64,000 bases of DNA, taken from assembly GCF_000237325.1 (NCBI RefSeq), contig NC_017542.1, positions 4,542,001 to 4,606,000 on the forward strand, read 5' to 3'. Below are positions 37,609 to 46,472 of the stretch, in pieces. The notes below the pieces were generated by a model that did not search any database, was not told the DNA's origin, and was given only the letters and a program-made list of their open reading frames with translations. The translations under genes were made by a program, and so were the position numbers. The first letter of the stretch is position 1; each line of letters starts with the position of its first letter. Source of the stretch: Paenibacillus polymyxa M1. GTDB taxonomy: Bacteria; Bacillota; Bacilli; Paenibacillales; Paenibacillaceae.

Positions 37609-38952
37609 ATGAAAAAAGGCATAAAGATCGCAACCATTGGCGGAGGCTCCAGCTATACACCAGAATTAGTAGAAGGCTTTATCAAACGCTATGCAGAGCT
37701 TCCCATTCGGGAATTATGGCTGGTAGATATTGAGGCAGGACGCGAAAAGCTGGAGATCGTGGGGGCCATGGCCCAACGGATGGTGAAGGCCGCAGGTATT
37801 GATTGTGCAGTACATTTGACACTGGATCGTCGGGAAGCCTTGAAGGATGCCGATTTTGTCACAACACAATTTCGGGTAGGCTTGCTGGAAGCCCGGATTA
37901 AGGACGAAAGTATTCCGTTAAAACACGGCATGATCGGTCAAGAAACTAATGGGGCTGGCGGGATGTTCAAAGCTTTTCGTACCATCCCCGTTATCCTCAG
38001 TATCGTTGAAGATATGAAAGAACTGTGTCCGAATGCATGGTTGATTAACTTCACCAATCCTGCGGGTATGGTCACCGAAGCGGTACTTCGTTATGGTAAG
38101 TGGGATAAAGTCATCGGATTATGTAATGTTCCCATCGGTGCGATCAAGAGTGCATCGGCTGTACTGGACAAACCGGAAGAAGAACTGTTCTTTAAATTTG
38201 CAGGAATTAACCACCTTCATTGGCACAAAGTTTATGACAAAACAGGGGCCGAATTAACAGAGCAAGTCATTGAAGGACTGTACGCTCCAGGCGCAAAGCC
38301 AGAGAAGGTCGTTGAAAATATTAAGAACATGCGCTTCCTGTACGATCAGGTTCGTCAATTGAAAATGCTGCCTTGTCCTTACCATCGGTATTACTACATG
38401 ACCGATAACATGCTCAAGGAAGAATTAGAGGAGGCCAAAAACGAAGGAACTCGGGGCCAAGTCGTTAAACGTCTGGAAGAAAGTTTGTTTGAATTGTACA
38501 AAGATCCGAATCTGGATTACAAACCAGAGGAATTATCCAAACGCGGCGGTGCACATTACAGCGATGCTGCATGTGAAATCATTAATTCCATTTATAATAA
38601 CAAAGGCACATTGATGGTGGTTAGTACACGTAACAATGGTGCGATTGATGATGTCCCTTATGATAGCGCCATCGAAGTAACCAGTGTCATTCGCGCGCAT
38701 GGTGCAGAGCCTGTAAACTTTGGCAAATTCCCACCAGCACAGCGGGGCCTGCTGCAAGTCATGAAGGCGATGGAAGAGCTGACCATTGAAGCAGCGGTCA
38801 CTGGTGACTATGCGACAGCACTGCAAGCCTTCACCCTGAATCCGCTCGTTCCAAGCGGGGATATCGCCCAAACCGTGCTGGATGAATTGCTGGAAGCACA
38901 CAAAGAACATTTGCCGCAATTCTTTGCTCATAAGGAAAAGGCGACAGTATAA
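37609..38952 (+). CDS. 6-phospho-beta-glucosidase, glycoside hydrolase family 4
   Basis: The 447-residue enzyme is an NAD- and metal-dependent GH4 hydrolase. It shows the Rossmann start KIATIGGGSSYTPELVEGF, QETNGAGGMFKAFRTIPVIL, LINFTNPAGMVTEAV, the metal-binding CNVPIG and the substrate-site NHLHWHK. It cleaves phospho-beta-glucosides by a redox elimination mechanism, distinct from the GH1 enzyme in this window. CAGGAGG precedes the ATG. It is divergent from a LacI-type gene and has no PTS gene beside it, so it probably relies on a transporter elsewhere, perhaps the BglP at 12336. Confidence 0.93.
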   Translation: MKKGIKIATIGGGSSYTPELVEGFIKRYAELPIRELWLVDIEAGREKLEIVGAMAQRMVKAAGIDCAVHLTLDRREALKDADFVTTQFRVGLLEARIKDESIPLKHGMIGQETNGAGGMFKAFRTIPVILSIVEDMKELCPNAWLINFTNPAGMVTEAVLRYGKWDKVIGLCNVPIGAIKSASAVLDKPEEELFFKFAGINHLHWHKVYDKTGAELTEQVIEGLYAPGAKPEKVVENIKNMRFLYDQVRQLKMLPCPYHRYYYMTDNMLKEELEEAKNEGTRGQVVKRLEESLFELYKDPNLDYKPEELSKRGGAHYSDAACEIINSIYNNKGTLMVVSTRNNGAIDDVPYDSAIEVTSVIRAHGAEPVNFGKFPPAQRGLLQVMKAMEELTIEAAVTGDYATALQAFTLNPLVPSGDIAQTVLDELLEAHKEHLPQFFAHKEKATV

Positions 38953-38981
38953 AACCAGAATCAATCATACTGCCGGGATAC

Positions 38982-39012
38982 AAAAAAGCTTCCTACATGT
39001 AGGAAGCTTTTG
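38982..39012. terminator. Bidirectional terminator (GH4 gene and tRNA-like copy)
   Basis: A 24-base perfect palindrome (38986-39009) with arms AAGCTTCCTACA is flanked by A6 on the left and TTTG on the right. It can end both the GH4 transcript and the leftward tRNA-like element. Confidence 0.8.
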
Positions 39013-39017
39013 CTATA

Positions 39018-39118
39018 CGTCCCAGGAGGGATACTCTCCCTACGGTCGAGACTGCGAAGTTTATGCTAACGATGCTTAGCTCCGACGTCCCCCCAAGGGG
39101 TTCTCATCCCACTGGAAC
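39018..39118 (-). pseudogene. Degenerate tRNA-Arg copy or tRNA-like structured RNA
   Basis: The 3' portion repeats the end of the neighbouring tRNA-Arg (ATCCCTCCTGGGACG on the minus strand) and the following terminator layout. GTTCCAG at the 5' end pairs with CTGGGAC at the 3' end, like an acceptor stem. The middle is different: it is longer than a tRNA, lacks the T-loop TTCGA and the normal anticodon arm, and contains the hairpin GCTAAGCATCGTTAGC. It is either a decayed duplicate or an unrecognised small RNA built on a tRNA end. Confidence 0.5.
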
Positions 39119-39122
39119 AAAA

Positions 39123-39155
39123 AAAATCTTCCTAATATTGAATTAGGAAGATTTT
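39123..39155 (-). terminator. Terminator after tRNA-Arg
   Basis: On the minus strand ATCTTCCTAAT pairs with ATTAGGAAGAT, followed by a T-run (39121-39126). Confidence 0.85.
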
Positions 39156-39159
39156 GCTA

Positions 39160-39233
<74 letters not shown>

Positions 39234-39407
39234 AAGATGACAATCAATAAAACCTTATGTATTCAGTGCATTAGTTATTATATCATATTTTGACCAACTG
39301 TCAAAAGCATTTTTTCATTATACAGGAAAGCAGGCTGCAAAAGGAATCATTTGGACGCTAAAGGGGTATTATGTACAAAGAACGATGCCAAAAAGGAGGG
39401 GTGATCC

Positions 39408-39701
39408 GTGAGGGGCCTTTTGTCTTCACTTTGTTATTTCAGCATTTTTTTCGCACCTTTTCTGGTGCCGGTCATTGTGTGGATCGCAGTCCGGGATGAA
39501 TATGTTCAGGGACACGCGAAAAAAGCCATTTTATCGCACATTTTCCCCATTATTGCGGCGATTCCGCTAGTGTATTTTATTATCACTGCCAATCATGCAG
39601 GTTCAGTTATCGGGTTTGTACTGCTATTTGTAGTGGTCTATCTCGGCGTTTTTGTTTATAACATCTACAAAGGGATCATGACGCTGCGTGAAGCGGCCTA
39701 A
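39408..39701 (+). CDS. Small membrane protein, DUF4870-like
   Basis: The 97-residue protein has three hydrophobic segments (LLSSLCYFSIFFAPFLVPVIVWIAV, IFPIIAAIPLVYFII, VIGFVLLFVVVYLGVFVYNI) with RDEYVQGHAKKAILSH between the first two. This layout fits the DUF4870 family of small membrane proteins of unknown function. GTG 39408 follows AAGGAGGGG at about seven bases. It is a single gene between tRNA-Arg and a terminator. Confidence 0.85.
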   Translation: MRGLLSSLCYFSIFFAPFLVPVIVWIAVRDEYVQGHAKKAILSHIFPIIAAIPLVYFIITANHAGSVIGFVLLFVVVYLGVFVYNIYKGIMTLREAA

Positions 39702-39706
39702 TTCTA

Positions 39707-39754
39707 AAAGAAGCCTCCCATATTCGCAAATCTGACGAATACGGAGGCTTCTTT
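39707..39754. terminator. Terminator after the DUF4870-like gene
   Basis: AAAGAAGCCTCC pairs with GGAGGCTTCTTT, with further inner pairing TATTCG/CGAATA. A- and T-runs are short, but it can serve both converging genes. Confidence 0.75.
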
Positions 39755-39793
39755 GGGATCAACTTTGATGAGTTGCTTTAGTTCACTGGTAGC

Positions 39794-39928
39794 TTATTTA
39801 TTCCCAAAGCGTTTAGGACTTCTGCGTACTTCATGTCTTACGTTTTTCTCCAGCACTTCTTCCGCGAACTCATTGTTATGAATATAACTGCTGCCTTTGT
39901 TTTTCTTATACTTCGCTTTGCCGTCTAT
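39794..39928 (-). CDS. Possible 44-residue basic protein with a non-standard start codon
   Basis: On the minus strand AAGGAGGGGG (a very strong ribosome site) is followed at the right distance by ATCATA and then an open frame of 44 codons ending TAA. The product is hydrophilic and very basic (DGKAKYKKNKGSSY, VRHEVRRSPKRFGNK). No ATG, GTG or TTG is in frame after the preceding TGA, so translation would have to begin at ATA 39926-39928 or ATC 39929-39931. Codon use and the ribosome site support a gene; the start does not. I do not recognise the protein. Confidence 0.45.
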   Translation of the reverse strand: MDGKAKYKKNKGSSYIHNNEFAEEVLEKNVRHEVRRSPKRFGNK

Positions 39929-40010
39929 GATTTCCCCCTCCTTTCACGCTGATCCGGCGATGGCGCCGGTGCCCAAATCAACAAAAGCCGAGGTATAGTA
40001 CACCATATTC

Positions 40011-40370
40011 TCATGTCCCGAACTCCTTGGCAAACTCTGTACTAAGCTGCCCATAGGAAAGCAATTCCCTTTTGAATTTTTCCCGTTCCTCACCAGCGGT
40101 AATGTGCGTAGAGTCAGTAAAAGCCTTGTCGGTCACTTCCTCAAATGCCGAATGCAGATTATTGTCGTACCAATCCAGCTCCAGATCGGCATCATTGCGG
40201 ATGATCCTTACCATGTCATAGTCAGGCTGACCATCCTTCTGATTCGTGGCTGTGATATAAACCAGCAGCTCCGGGTCATCTGCGGCACCGGGACGCACTT
40301 CTACCTCAGCGCAGCGCACTCCGTCAAGTTCAGTGAAGCGGCGTATTTTGGCATCCTTGATGTAGTACAT
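40011..40370 (-). CDS. Hypothetical cytoplasmic protein, 119 residues
   Basis: The protein is acidic and soluble, with no signal peptide or membrane segment. It has a beta-rich N-terminus (YYIKDAKIRRFTELDGVRCAEVEV) and a charged helical C-terminus (TAGEEREKFKRELLSYGQLS). GGAAGGAGGGAGACA precedes the ATG, a good ribosome site. It lies divergent from asnB and downstream of nothing; no function can be assigned from the sequence. Confidence 0.7.
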   Translation of the reverse strand: MYYIKDAKIRRFTELDGVRCAEVEVRPGAADDPELLVYITATNQKDGQPDYDMVRIIRNDADLELDWYDNNLHSAFEEVTDKAFTDSTHITAGEEREKFKRELLSYGQLSTEFAKEFGT

Positions 40371-40533
40371 TGTCTCCCTCCTTCCTCACGAGTAAACGGG
40401 TTGCCCCATCTGTAGTTTTCGGAACGGACAGACATTTTATGCTTCTTTTCGGCATATATACTGATGAACTGGGGATTTAGTTTTTGATTCATTCCAACAC
40501 TGGATGAACACGACAAAGAGAGGATGAATAGAC

Positions 40534-42378
40534 ATGTGCGGAATTACAGGTTTCATACAGTGGAACGGAGACTTGATGCATCAATCTGAGTTACTGCTAA
40601 ATATGACGCAAACGCTCTCCGATCGCGGACCGGATGCTGCGGGTACCTGGATATCCAACCCGTGTGCCTTCGGACACCGAAGACTAAGCGTAATGGACCC
40701 GGAAAACGGCGCTCAGCCTATGATCCGGCAGCTTGAGGATATCACTTATACGATTGTATATAACGGGGAAATATATAACGCGCCTGAGCTGAAAAAAGAG
40801 CTGCAACAGCGCGGTCATTTTTTCCGTACACAATGCGACACAGAGGTACTGCTCGAATCCTATATCGAATGGGGCCCGGATTGTGTAGATCGGTTGAACG
40901 GCATCTTTGCGTTTGCGGTCTGGGATAGTGAGCGGGAGCAGGTATTTCTGGCACGAGATCGCCTGGGAGTGAAGCCGTTATTTTATAGCCAAACCGAAGA
41001 TGTATTCGTATTTGGCTCCGAACCCAAAGCACTGCTCCAGCATCCAGCGGTAGAGGCCGCCGTAGACGCCGAGGGACTGGCAGAAATTTTTATCATTGGG
41101 CCTGCACGCACCCCCGGACACGGCGTCTATTCATCGATGAAGGAATTGCGTCCCGGACATACCCTAACCTACAGCCGTGACGGCGTACGCATCCAAGCCT
41201 ACTGGAAGCTGGAAAGCATTGCACATGAGGATAACACCGAAGAAACGGCACTCAAGGTACGAGAGCTGTTGATGGATACCGTGGAGCGGCAGCTTATTTC
41301 GGATGTACCGGTATGTACCTTATTGTCTGGCGGGCTGGATTCAAGCGCCCTGTCCGCATTAGCCGTCGATTATTACAAACGTACCGGGCAGGGACAAGTT
41401 CATACGTATTCGGTCGATTATGTGGACAACGACAAGCATTTTAAAGCCCATGCGTTTCAGCCCGGAGCTGATGCCCCCTGGATACAGCGAATGGTCGATG
41501 AATTAGGGACAAATCATCACTGGATTGAATTCGATACACCAGAAGTTGTAGCAGCTCTGAATAACTCCACGCTAACGCGGGATTTACCCGGAATGGCGGA
41601 CGTGGATTCGTCACTGTATCTCTTTTGCCGGGAGATTAAAAAGGGCGCTACGGTTGCTATTTCTGGTGAAGCAGCAGATGAAGTGTTTGGTGGATATCCA
41701 TGGTTCCATCGGGAGGATATGCTGAACTCAGGCACATTTCCGTGGGCAGTTGCTCCCGATATGAGAGCGAGTCTGCTATCCCCAGAAGTGCGGGACTGGA
41801 TCAAACCGCTGGAGTATTTGAACGACCGCTACTCAGAAGCAGTCGGAGAAGTACCAAAGCTACCGGGTGAAACAGGAAAAGCTGCGCAAATGCGCGTCAT
41901 GTCTTATTTGAACATCACCCGCTTTATGCCTACCCTACTGGATCGCAAGGATCGGATGAGTATGGGGGTGGGACTCGAAGTACGGGTGCCGTATTGCGAT
42001 CATCGGCTGGTGCAATATGTATGGAACATTCCGTGGAGCATCAAAATGACAGGCGGACGTGAAAAAGGTATTTTACGCAAGGCACTGGAGGGTGTATTGC
42101 CGGATGATGTGCTGTATCGCAAAAAAAGCCCGTATCCCAAAACGCATAATCCCTCCTATCTTGCCGCTGTGAAAAAGCAGGCGCTACAACTGCTGGACGA
42201 TTCCTCTTCCCCACTGCTCAAGCTGATCGATGCGCAAAAGGTACGGGAGATTGCCGCCTCACCGGAGGCATCCACCAATCTACCTTGGTTTGGCCAGCTG
42301 ATGTCGGGTCCGCAGTTATTTGCTTACTTGACGCAAGTGGATAATTGGCTTCGCACCTACAAGGTGGCAATTCGATAA
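40534..42378 (+). CDS. asnB: Asparagine synthase (glutamine-hydrolysing)
   Basis: The 614-residue enzyme makes asparagine from aspartate, ATP and glutamine. The N-terminal glutaminase domain begins at catalytic Cys2 (MCGITGFIQ) and has LSDRGPDAAGTW, FGHRRLSVMD and YNGEIYN. The synthetase domain has the ATP-binding SGGLDSSALSALA and later AISGEAADEVFGGYPW. The length fits the longer AsnB/AsnO type. AGAGAGGAT precedes the ATG. A terminator follows at 42465. Confidence 0.95.
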   Translation: MCGITGFIQWNGDLMHQSELLLNMTQTLSDRGPDAAGTWISNPCAFGHRRLSVMDPENGAQPMIRQLEDITYTIVYNGEIYNAPELKKELQQRGHFFRTQCDTEVLLESYIEWGPDCVDRLNGIFAFAVWDSEREQVFLARDRLGVKPLFYSQTEDVFVFGSEPKALLQHPAVEAAVDAEGLAEIFIIGPARTPGHGVYSSMKELRPGHTLTYSRDGVRIQAYWKLESIAHEDNTEETALKVRELLMDTVERQLISDVPVCTLLSGGLDSSALSALAVDYYKRTGQGQVHTYSVDYVDNDKHFKAHAFQPGADAPWIQRMVDELGTNHHWIEFDTPEVVAALNNSTLTRDLPGMADVDSSLYLFCREIKKGATVAISGEAADEVFGGYPWFHREDMLNSGTFPWAVAPDMRASLLSPEVRDWIKPLEYLNDRYSEAVGEVPKLPGETGKAAQMRVMSYLNITRFMPTLLDRKDRMSMGVGLEVRVPYCDHRLVQYVWNIPWSIKMTGGREKGILRKALEGVLPDDVLYRKKSPYPKTHNPSYLAAVKKQALQLLDDSSSPLLKLIDAQKVREIAASPEASTNLPWFGQLMSGPQLFAYLTQVDNWLRTYKVAIR

Positions 42379-42464
42379 AATGTGCTAACTGCCTAAGCCG
42401 TAAAGTACGAGGTGGCAACCGCCCATCTTTCTTGATGCATACGATACGTGGAACAGAAAATACC

Positions 42465-42509
42465 AAAAAAGGCTATCCGCAGCCTATGACTGACGGATAG
42501 CCTTTTTTT
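42465..42509. terminator. Terminator between asnB and rdgB
   Basis: AAAAAAGGCTATCCG pairs with CGGATAGCCTTTTTTT. Runs on both sides make it usable by both converging genes. Confidence 0.88.
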
Positions 42510-42546
42510 CGTATATGACAGGTATATTATTCACCCTGCTACCAAA

Positions 42547-43179
42547 CTATGCCTGCGGATTCCCTAGCTTTGTTGCCAAATTACGCAGGGCTATGCCCCG
42601 ATGACTGATAGCCTGCTTTTGTTCCAACGTCAGCTCTGCCATTGTCTTTTCAAACTCTGGCAAATAGAACAGCGGATCATACCCAAACCCACCGCTGCCC
42701 GCGGTTTCAGTCGTAATCCAGCCCTCCACGGAGCCCGTCGATTCCAACGTCTCCCCAGTCTGTGGATTATACAGAATCAAGGTACAGACAAATTGAGCCG
42801 GGCTTAGCAAAGGCTGTCCGGTATCATCACCAAGCTGCTTCGATTCCAGAACGTCGAGTAGCTTGATATTGTTTTCGTGATCGCTGGCACCTTCTCCAGC
42901 ATAACGAGCCGAATATACGCCCGGCGCACCATCCAGCAAGTCCACGCACAGACCGGAATCATCGGCCAGCACAGGCAATCCGAGCACATCTCCCACCGCT
43001 TTGGCTTTTTTTAACGCATTTTCGGCAAAGGTTGTGCCATCCTCAACGACATCAGGAATGTCGGGATAATCGTACATACTTCTGACTTCCTTGCCAAACG
43101 GCGCAAAAGCATGTGCAAATTCCCGCACCTTCCCTTTATTCTTCGTAGCGACAATGACAACCGGACCATCCAGTCGCAT
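42547..43179 (-). CDS. rdgB: XTP/dITP diphosphatase (RdgB/HAM1 family)
   Basis: The 210-residue enzyme removes non-standard purine triphosphates (XTP, ITP, dITP). Family signatures are VIVATKNKGKVREF at the N-terminus, VLADDSGLCVDLLDGAPGVYSARYAG and GFGYDPLFYLPE, SHRGIALRNL. Its start codon shares one base with the stop of the rph gene, so the two are coupled, an arrangement common in Bacillota. Confidence 0.95.
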   Translation of the reverse strand: MRLDGPVVIVATKNKGKVREFAHAFAPFGKEVRSMYDYPDIPDVVEDGTTFAENALKKAKAVGDVLGLPVLADDSGLCVDLLDGAPGVYSARYAGEGASDHENNIKLLDVLESKQLGDDTGQPLLSPAQFVCTLILYNPQTGETLESTGSVEGWITTETAGSGGFGYDPLFYLPEFEKTMAELTLEQKQAISHRGIALRNLATKLGNPQA

Positions 43180-43940
43180 TAGGCCCCAGCTCCTGTACGT
43201 CCAGCACCAATCTTATCAGCAATCGGTCCGAGCACTTCTTTTTGGCGCTCAATCATTTGCAGAATCCCTTGTTCGCCCAAGCTAAGCAGCTGATCCAGTT
43301 CCTGACGGTCGAATGGACTTTCTTCCCCTGTACCTTGCAGCTCAACGTACTTTCCACTGCCAGTCATGACGAGATTCATGTCCACCTTGGCCTTGGAATC
43401 CTCTTCATAATTCAGATCCAGCAGCGCCTTGTCACCAACAACCCCTACGCTGACAGAAGCTAGGAAATCCGTAATAGGGAAAACAGGCAACTTGTGCTGG
43501 ATCGCAATTTTATTTACTGCAATCGCCAATGCTACGAAAGAACCGGTAATGGAGGTTGTACGTGTCCCGCCGTCCGCCTGAATGACGTCACAGTCCAACG
43601 TAATCGTCCGTTCACCAAGCGCCTGCAAATTGACAACCGAACGCAACGCTCTTCCGATCAGACGCTGAATTTCCATAGTACGGCCTGTCAACTTGCCGCG
43701 CGCAGCTTCACGCTGATTGCGGCTATGTGTCGCCCGCGGAAGCATGGAATATTCGGCGGTCACCCAGCCTTTTCCTTGGCCCTTCATAAAGGGAGGAACG
43801 CGTTCTTCCACTGTAGCCGTACAGATGACTTTCGTCTCGCCAACCTCTATAAAAACAGAGCCCTCCGCGTATTTATTTACTCCTGCTGTCAATTTCATCG
43901 GGCGCAGCTCATCACCGTTTCGTCCGTTAGATCTACTCAT
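43179..43940 (-). CDS. rph: Ribonuclease PH
   Basis: The 253-residue phosphorolytic exoribonuclease trims tRNA 3' ends. It shows [91 protein letters not shown] and the phosphate-site residues. AGGAGGAAAAAGC precedes the ATG. It is the first gene of a rph-rdgB pair, downstream of gerM in the same direction. Confidence 0.96.
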   Translation of the reverse strand: MSRSNGRNGDELRPMKLTAGVNKYAEGSVFIEVGETKVICTATVEERVPPFMKGQGKGWVTAEYSMLPRATHSRNQREAARGKLTGRTMEIQRLIGRALRSVVNLQALGERTITLDCDVIQADGGTRTTSITGSFVALAIAVNKIAIQHKLPVFPITDFLASVSVGVVGDKALLDLNYEEDSKAKVDMNLVMTGSGKYVELQGTGEESPFDRQELDQLLSLGEQGILQMIERQKEVLGPIADKIGAGRTGAGA

Positions 43941-44033
43941 GCTTTTTCCTCCTACGTCGTATGCAACCTGTTCTTATATGTTTATTTTACCAAAGTGTGC
44001 AGGCAAAAGCACCCCAAGGACGATTCCCTGTCC

Positions 44034-45092
44034 TTAAAGAGGAATTTCGTTAATGTGCTGCGGCTTGGCTACAGGCTCTCCATAATTTTGATTATTTTGT
44101 CCAATCACGCTTTTCTCACCATTCAGTTCAATCCGAATCTTCGTTTTGACCGCATCATCCGAATTGTCCGCCGCTGTCAGTACGACCGATTCCAAAAATT
44201 CAGCAGGTACGGCCTCTCCTTTGGCAAACATATCATCCGAGAGTGATACCGTAATGACGTTATCTTTGGAGCGTTCTACCGATTTCAGCGCCGTCTCCCC
44301 TGTCATCACTTCCTGCAATCCATCCTTGGTCTGTGGCCCTTGAATTAATTGATGCAGAGCTGACTGGACACGATCTTTTTCCGGACTGACCAGTCGTGTT
44401 ACAGGTACATAATATTGTACCCCAGCAGGAGAAGATGAAGAGAAATACACGGTGACTGGACTGGAATCCAGGGGGGTCACGCCATGACCGACCTCCAAAT
44501 TAATCCCTACTGCGCGCGTCAGCGGATGGTCGAGCGGTGTGCCGCCAACAGGCATTTCGTTCAGCTTTTTACCATCCACCCAAATCTGTACGCTCTTAAT
44601 ATCGGGACGATCGGTCAGGGTCCAGGTCAAGCTTTCCATTAATTTGCGTTCTTCCTGTGGCTTATAGTTGGCGAAAGATTTGTTAAATTCGACAACTGCC
44701 AGCTTGTTATTCTTGTCCACTGTCACACTTTTCACTTCTGTACCCTGAGGCAGTACACCTTTAAATCCTTCTGGTAATAATCCGGCATAAGGCCCGCCCT
44801 CAACCAGTGTTTCCAGCGCCGACTTGGCATCTGCCTGTACATCGCCTGAAGCAATCGGTAAAGATACAGGGGCCAGCAAGCCGTTATGATCTTGCAAAAA
44901 GACAGCCCTCAACTGCCCGGTCGTGGCAGGTGCTTTTCCAGTTACAGCCTTAATCATGGACTGCTCTGTCGTGGACGGCGGAGGGTCAATGGACGCGGCT
45001 TCGTTGCCGAAAAGGCTGCATCCGGACAACAACAGGGGCAGGGATAGCAGCCCGGCTACAGAGGTCATACGCCATGGGTGTTTTATGTTCAT
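44034..45092 (-). CDS. gerM: GerM-domain lipoprotein
   Basis: The 352-residue protein has a lipoprotein signal (SLPLLLSGC with Cys near residue 25) and two GerM domains, each with a strand-rich region (RAVFLQDHNGLLAPVSLPI... TVYFSSSSPAG) and motifs such as LPEGFKGVLPQGTEVKSVTV. In Bacillus subtilis GerM is a sporulation and germination protein acting at the spore envelope. Position upstream of rph-rdgB matches the B. subtilis gene order gerM-rph-ysnA. AGGGAGGAACTTC precedes the ATG. Confidence 0.92.
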   Translation of the reverse strand: MNIKHPWRMTSVAGLLSLPLLLSGCSLFGNEAASIDPPPSTTEQSMIKAVTGKAPATTGQLRAVFLQDHNGLLAPVSLPIASGDVQADAKSALETLVEGGPYAGLLPEGFKGVLPQGTEVKSVTVDKNNKLAVVEFNKSFANYKPQEERKLMESLTWTLTDRPDIKSVQIWVDGKKLNEMPVGGTPLDHPLTRAVGINLEVGHGVTPLDSSPVTVYFSSSSPAGVQYYVPVTRLVSPEKDRVQSALHQLIQGPQTKDGLQEVMTGETALKSVERSKDNVITVSLSDDMFAKGEAVPAEFLESVVLTAADNSDDAVKTKIRIELNGEKSVIGQNNQNYGEPVAKPQHINEIPL

Positions 45093-45245
45093 AAATGAAG
45101 TTCCTCCCTAACAATTTTGTACAGATTGTACTAATATGTATACGAGCCCCGCGTAAAAAATAACTATTTTTTTAGCAGACTGGACACACTGGTCATAATT
45201 GCAGTAGAAAATTAGGATCTACACGAGGAGGGTAACTTCAACTTT

Positions 45246-45803
45246 ATGGACAAGAAAAAAGTACCTTACAGCTTGAATAGTAAAAAGGTAGCCGATGCCA
45301 CCCGTGAGTGGCTGCACAAGCGTGGTGTAAGTATGACTGAAATTGCAGAACTGGTTATGCTTCTACAGAAAAAATATTACCCGAACCTAACGATGGAAGA
45401 ATGTTTAGAGAATGTGGACAAGGTGTTGATGAAGCGCGAGGTTCAAAATGCCGTGCTTACGGGCATCCAGCTAGATATTCTTGCGGAACAGGGTGCTCTT
45501 CTTCCCCCATTGCAGGATATGATTGAGCATGACGAGGGATTATACGGAGTGGATGAAATTCTAGCCTTCTCCATCGTTAATGTGTACGGCAGTATTGGAT
45601 TTACCAATTACGGTTATGTCGATAAGCTCAAACCGGGTGTGCTGGAACGCCTGAACGATAAAAGCCTTGGACCGATTAATACGTTTCTGGACGATATTGT
45701 GGGTGCAATCGCAGCCTCGGCCAGCAGTCGTATCGCCCATCGCAAGCAGGCAGAGCGCGAACAGGAGCTTGGAGAAGAAAGCGCACCGAATACAACACGG
45801 TAA
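45246..45803 (+). CDS. PgpA-family (YutG-like) phosphatidylglycerophosphatase-related protein
   Basis: The 185-residue protein begins with a helical extension (KVADATREWLHKRGVSMTEIAELVMLLQKKYYP) and has the acidic pair region DEILAFSIVNVYGSIGFTNYGYVDKLKPG with a conserved C-terminal FLDDIVGAIAASASSRI. This matches the PgpA-like family seen as YutG in Bacillus. GAGGAGGG lies 13 bases upstream of ATG 45246, rather far; no better start is in frame. Activity on phosphatidylglycerophosphate is by family likeness only. Confidence 0.8.
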   Translation: MDKKKVPYSLNSKKVADATREWLHKRGVSMTEIAELVMLLQKKYYPNLTMEECLENVDKVLMKREVQNAVLTGIQLDILAEQGALLPPLQDMIEHDEGLYGVDEILAFSIVNVYGSIGFTNYGYVDKLKPGVLERLNDKSLGPINTFLDDIVGAIAASASSRIAHRKQAEREQELGEESAPNTTR

Positions 45804-45878
45804 ACAATGACACGCTAATTGCAAACAATGCGTTGGCGTATAATAGATATATACAAGGGTAAGAGGAGAACTAGAGAC

Positions 45879-46316
45879 ATGGCAAGCGTAACTGATGGAT
45901 ATACATTCCGTACGATGCAGGCTGACGATTATGATCAAGCTATTGCACTATGGAATGGCTTAGACGGGTTAGGATTGAGTGAGGCCGACTCACCGGAGCG
46001 GATTGCACGATTTTTGCAGCGAAATGAAGGCCTTAGCTTTGTCTGTGAGCACGCTGGAAACATCATAGGCACGATTTTAGCAGGCCATGATAGTCGCAGA
46101 GGGTTCCTGTATCATCTGGGTGTAGCCACAGAACATCGTGGTCATGGGATTGCGCCCAGACTGGTAGATAAAGCGTTATCCTCTTTACTCAAGGAAGGCA
46201 TTGATAAATGTCATCTGTTTGTGATGGAGCATAATATAGGAGGTCAACGCTTCTGGTCAGCTAACGGCTGGGAGAAGCGAGATGGGATTTTATTATATTC
46301 GCGAGATCTGGGATAG
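45879..46316 (+). CDS. GNAT-family N-acetyltransferase
   Basis: The 145-residue protein has the GNAT fold: an N-terminal FRTMQADDYDQAIALWNG, SFVCEHAGNIIGTILAG, the acetyl-CoA-binding loop LGVATEHRGHGIAPRLVDKAL and a C-terminal FWSANGWEKRDGILLYSR. ATG 45879 follows AAGAGGAG. Acetyl acceptor is unknown. It follows the PgpA-like gene by 75 bases and may be co-transcribed. Confidence 0.88.
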   Translation: MASVTDGYTFRTMQADDYDQAIALWNGLDGLGLSEADSPERIARFLQRNEGLSFVCEHAGNIIGTILAGHDSRRGFLYHLGVATEHRGHGIAPRLVDKALSSLLKEGIDKCHLFVMEHNIGGQRFWSANGWEKRDGILLYSRDLG

Positions 46317-46346
46317 CATCTGAACGCTTGATCTATGTAAATAGGA

Positions 46347-46402
46347 ACGCCGGGTCTGATTTCTTCTAGTTCAATTGAGCTGGAAGAAATCAGACCCGGC
46401 GT
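46347..46402. repeat. 56-base inverted repeat
   Basis: Arms of 20 bases (46347-46366, ACGCCGGGTCTGATTTCTTC, and 46383-46402) are perfect complements. The 16-base middle (AGTTCAATTGAGCT) can pair with itself almost fully, so the whole element can extrude as a cruciform. It lies between converging genes but has no strong T-run, so it may be an unusual bidirectional terminator or a mobile palindromic repeat. Confidence 0.7.
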
Positions 46403-46472
46403 ATAAAATTTCAGCTTATTGAGCGGTAATTCTGACGATTAAGGATAGGCTATCTTGATTCATGAATTGCAA

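Noticed and set aside
42409..42423. T-box-like motif (GAGGTGGCAACCGCC) between asnB and its terminator
   Set aside because: It lies after asnB, has no upstream stem I or specifier loop outside the coding region, and no aminoacyl-related gene follows on that strand.
43494..44246. A 250-codon plus-strand open frame
   Set aside because: It lies antisense to the well-supported rph and gerM genes, and its product is rich in Cys, His and Arg as expected for an antisense shadow.
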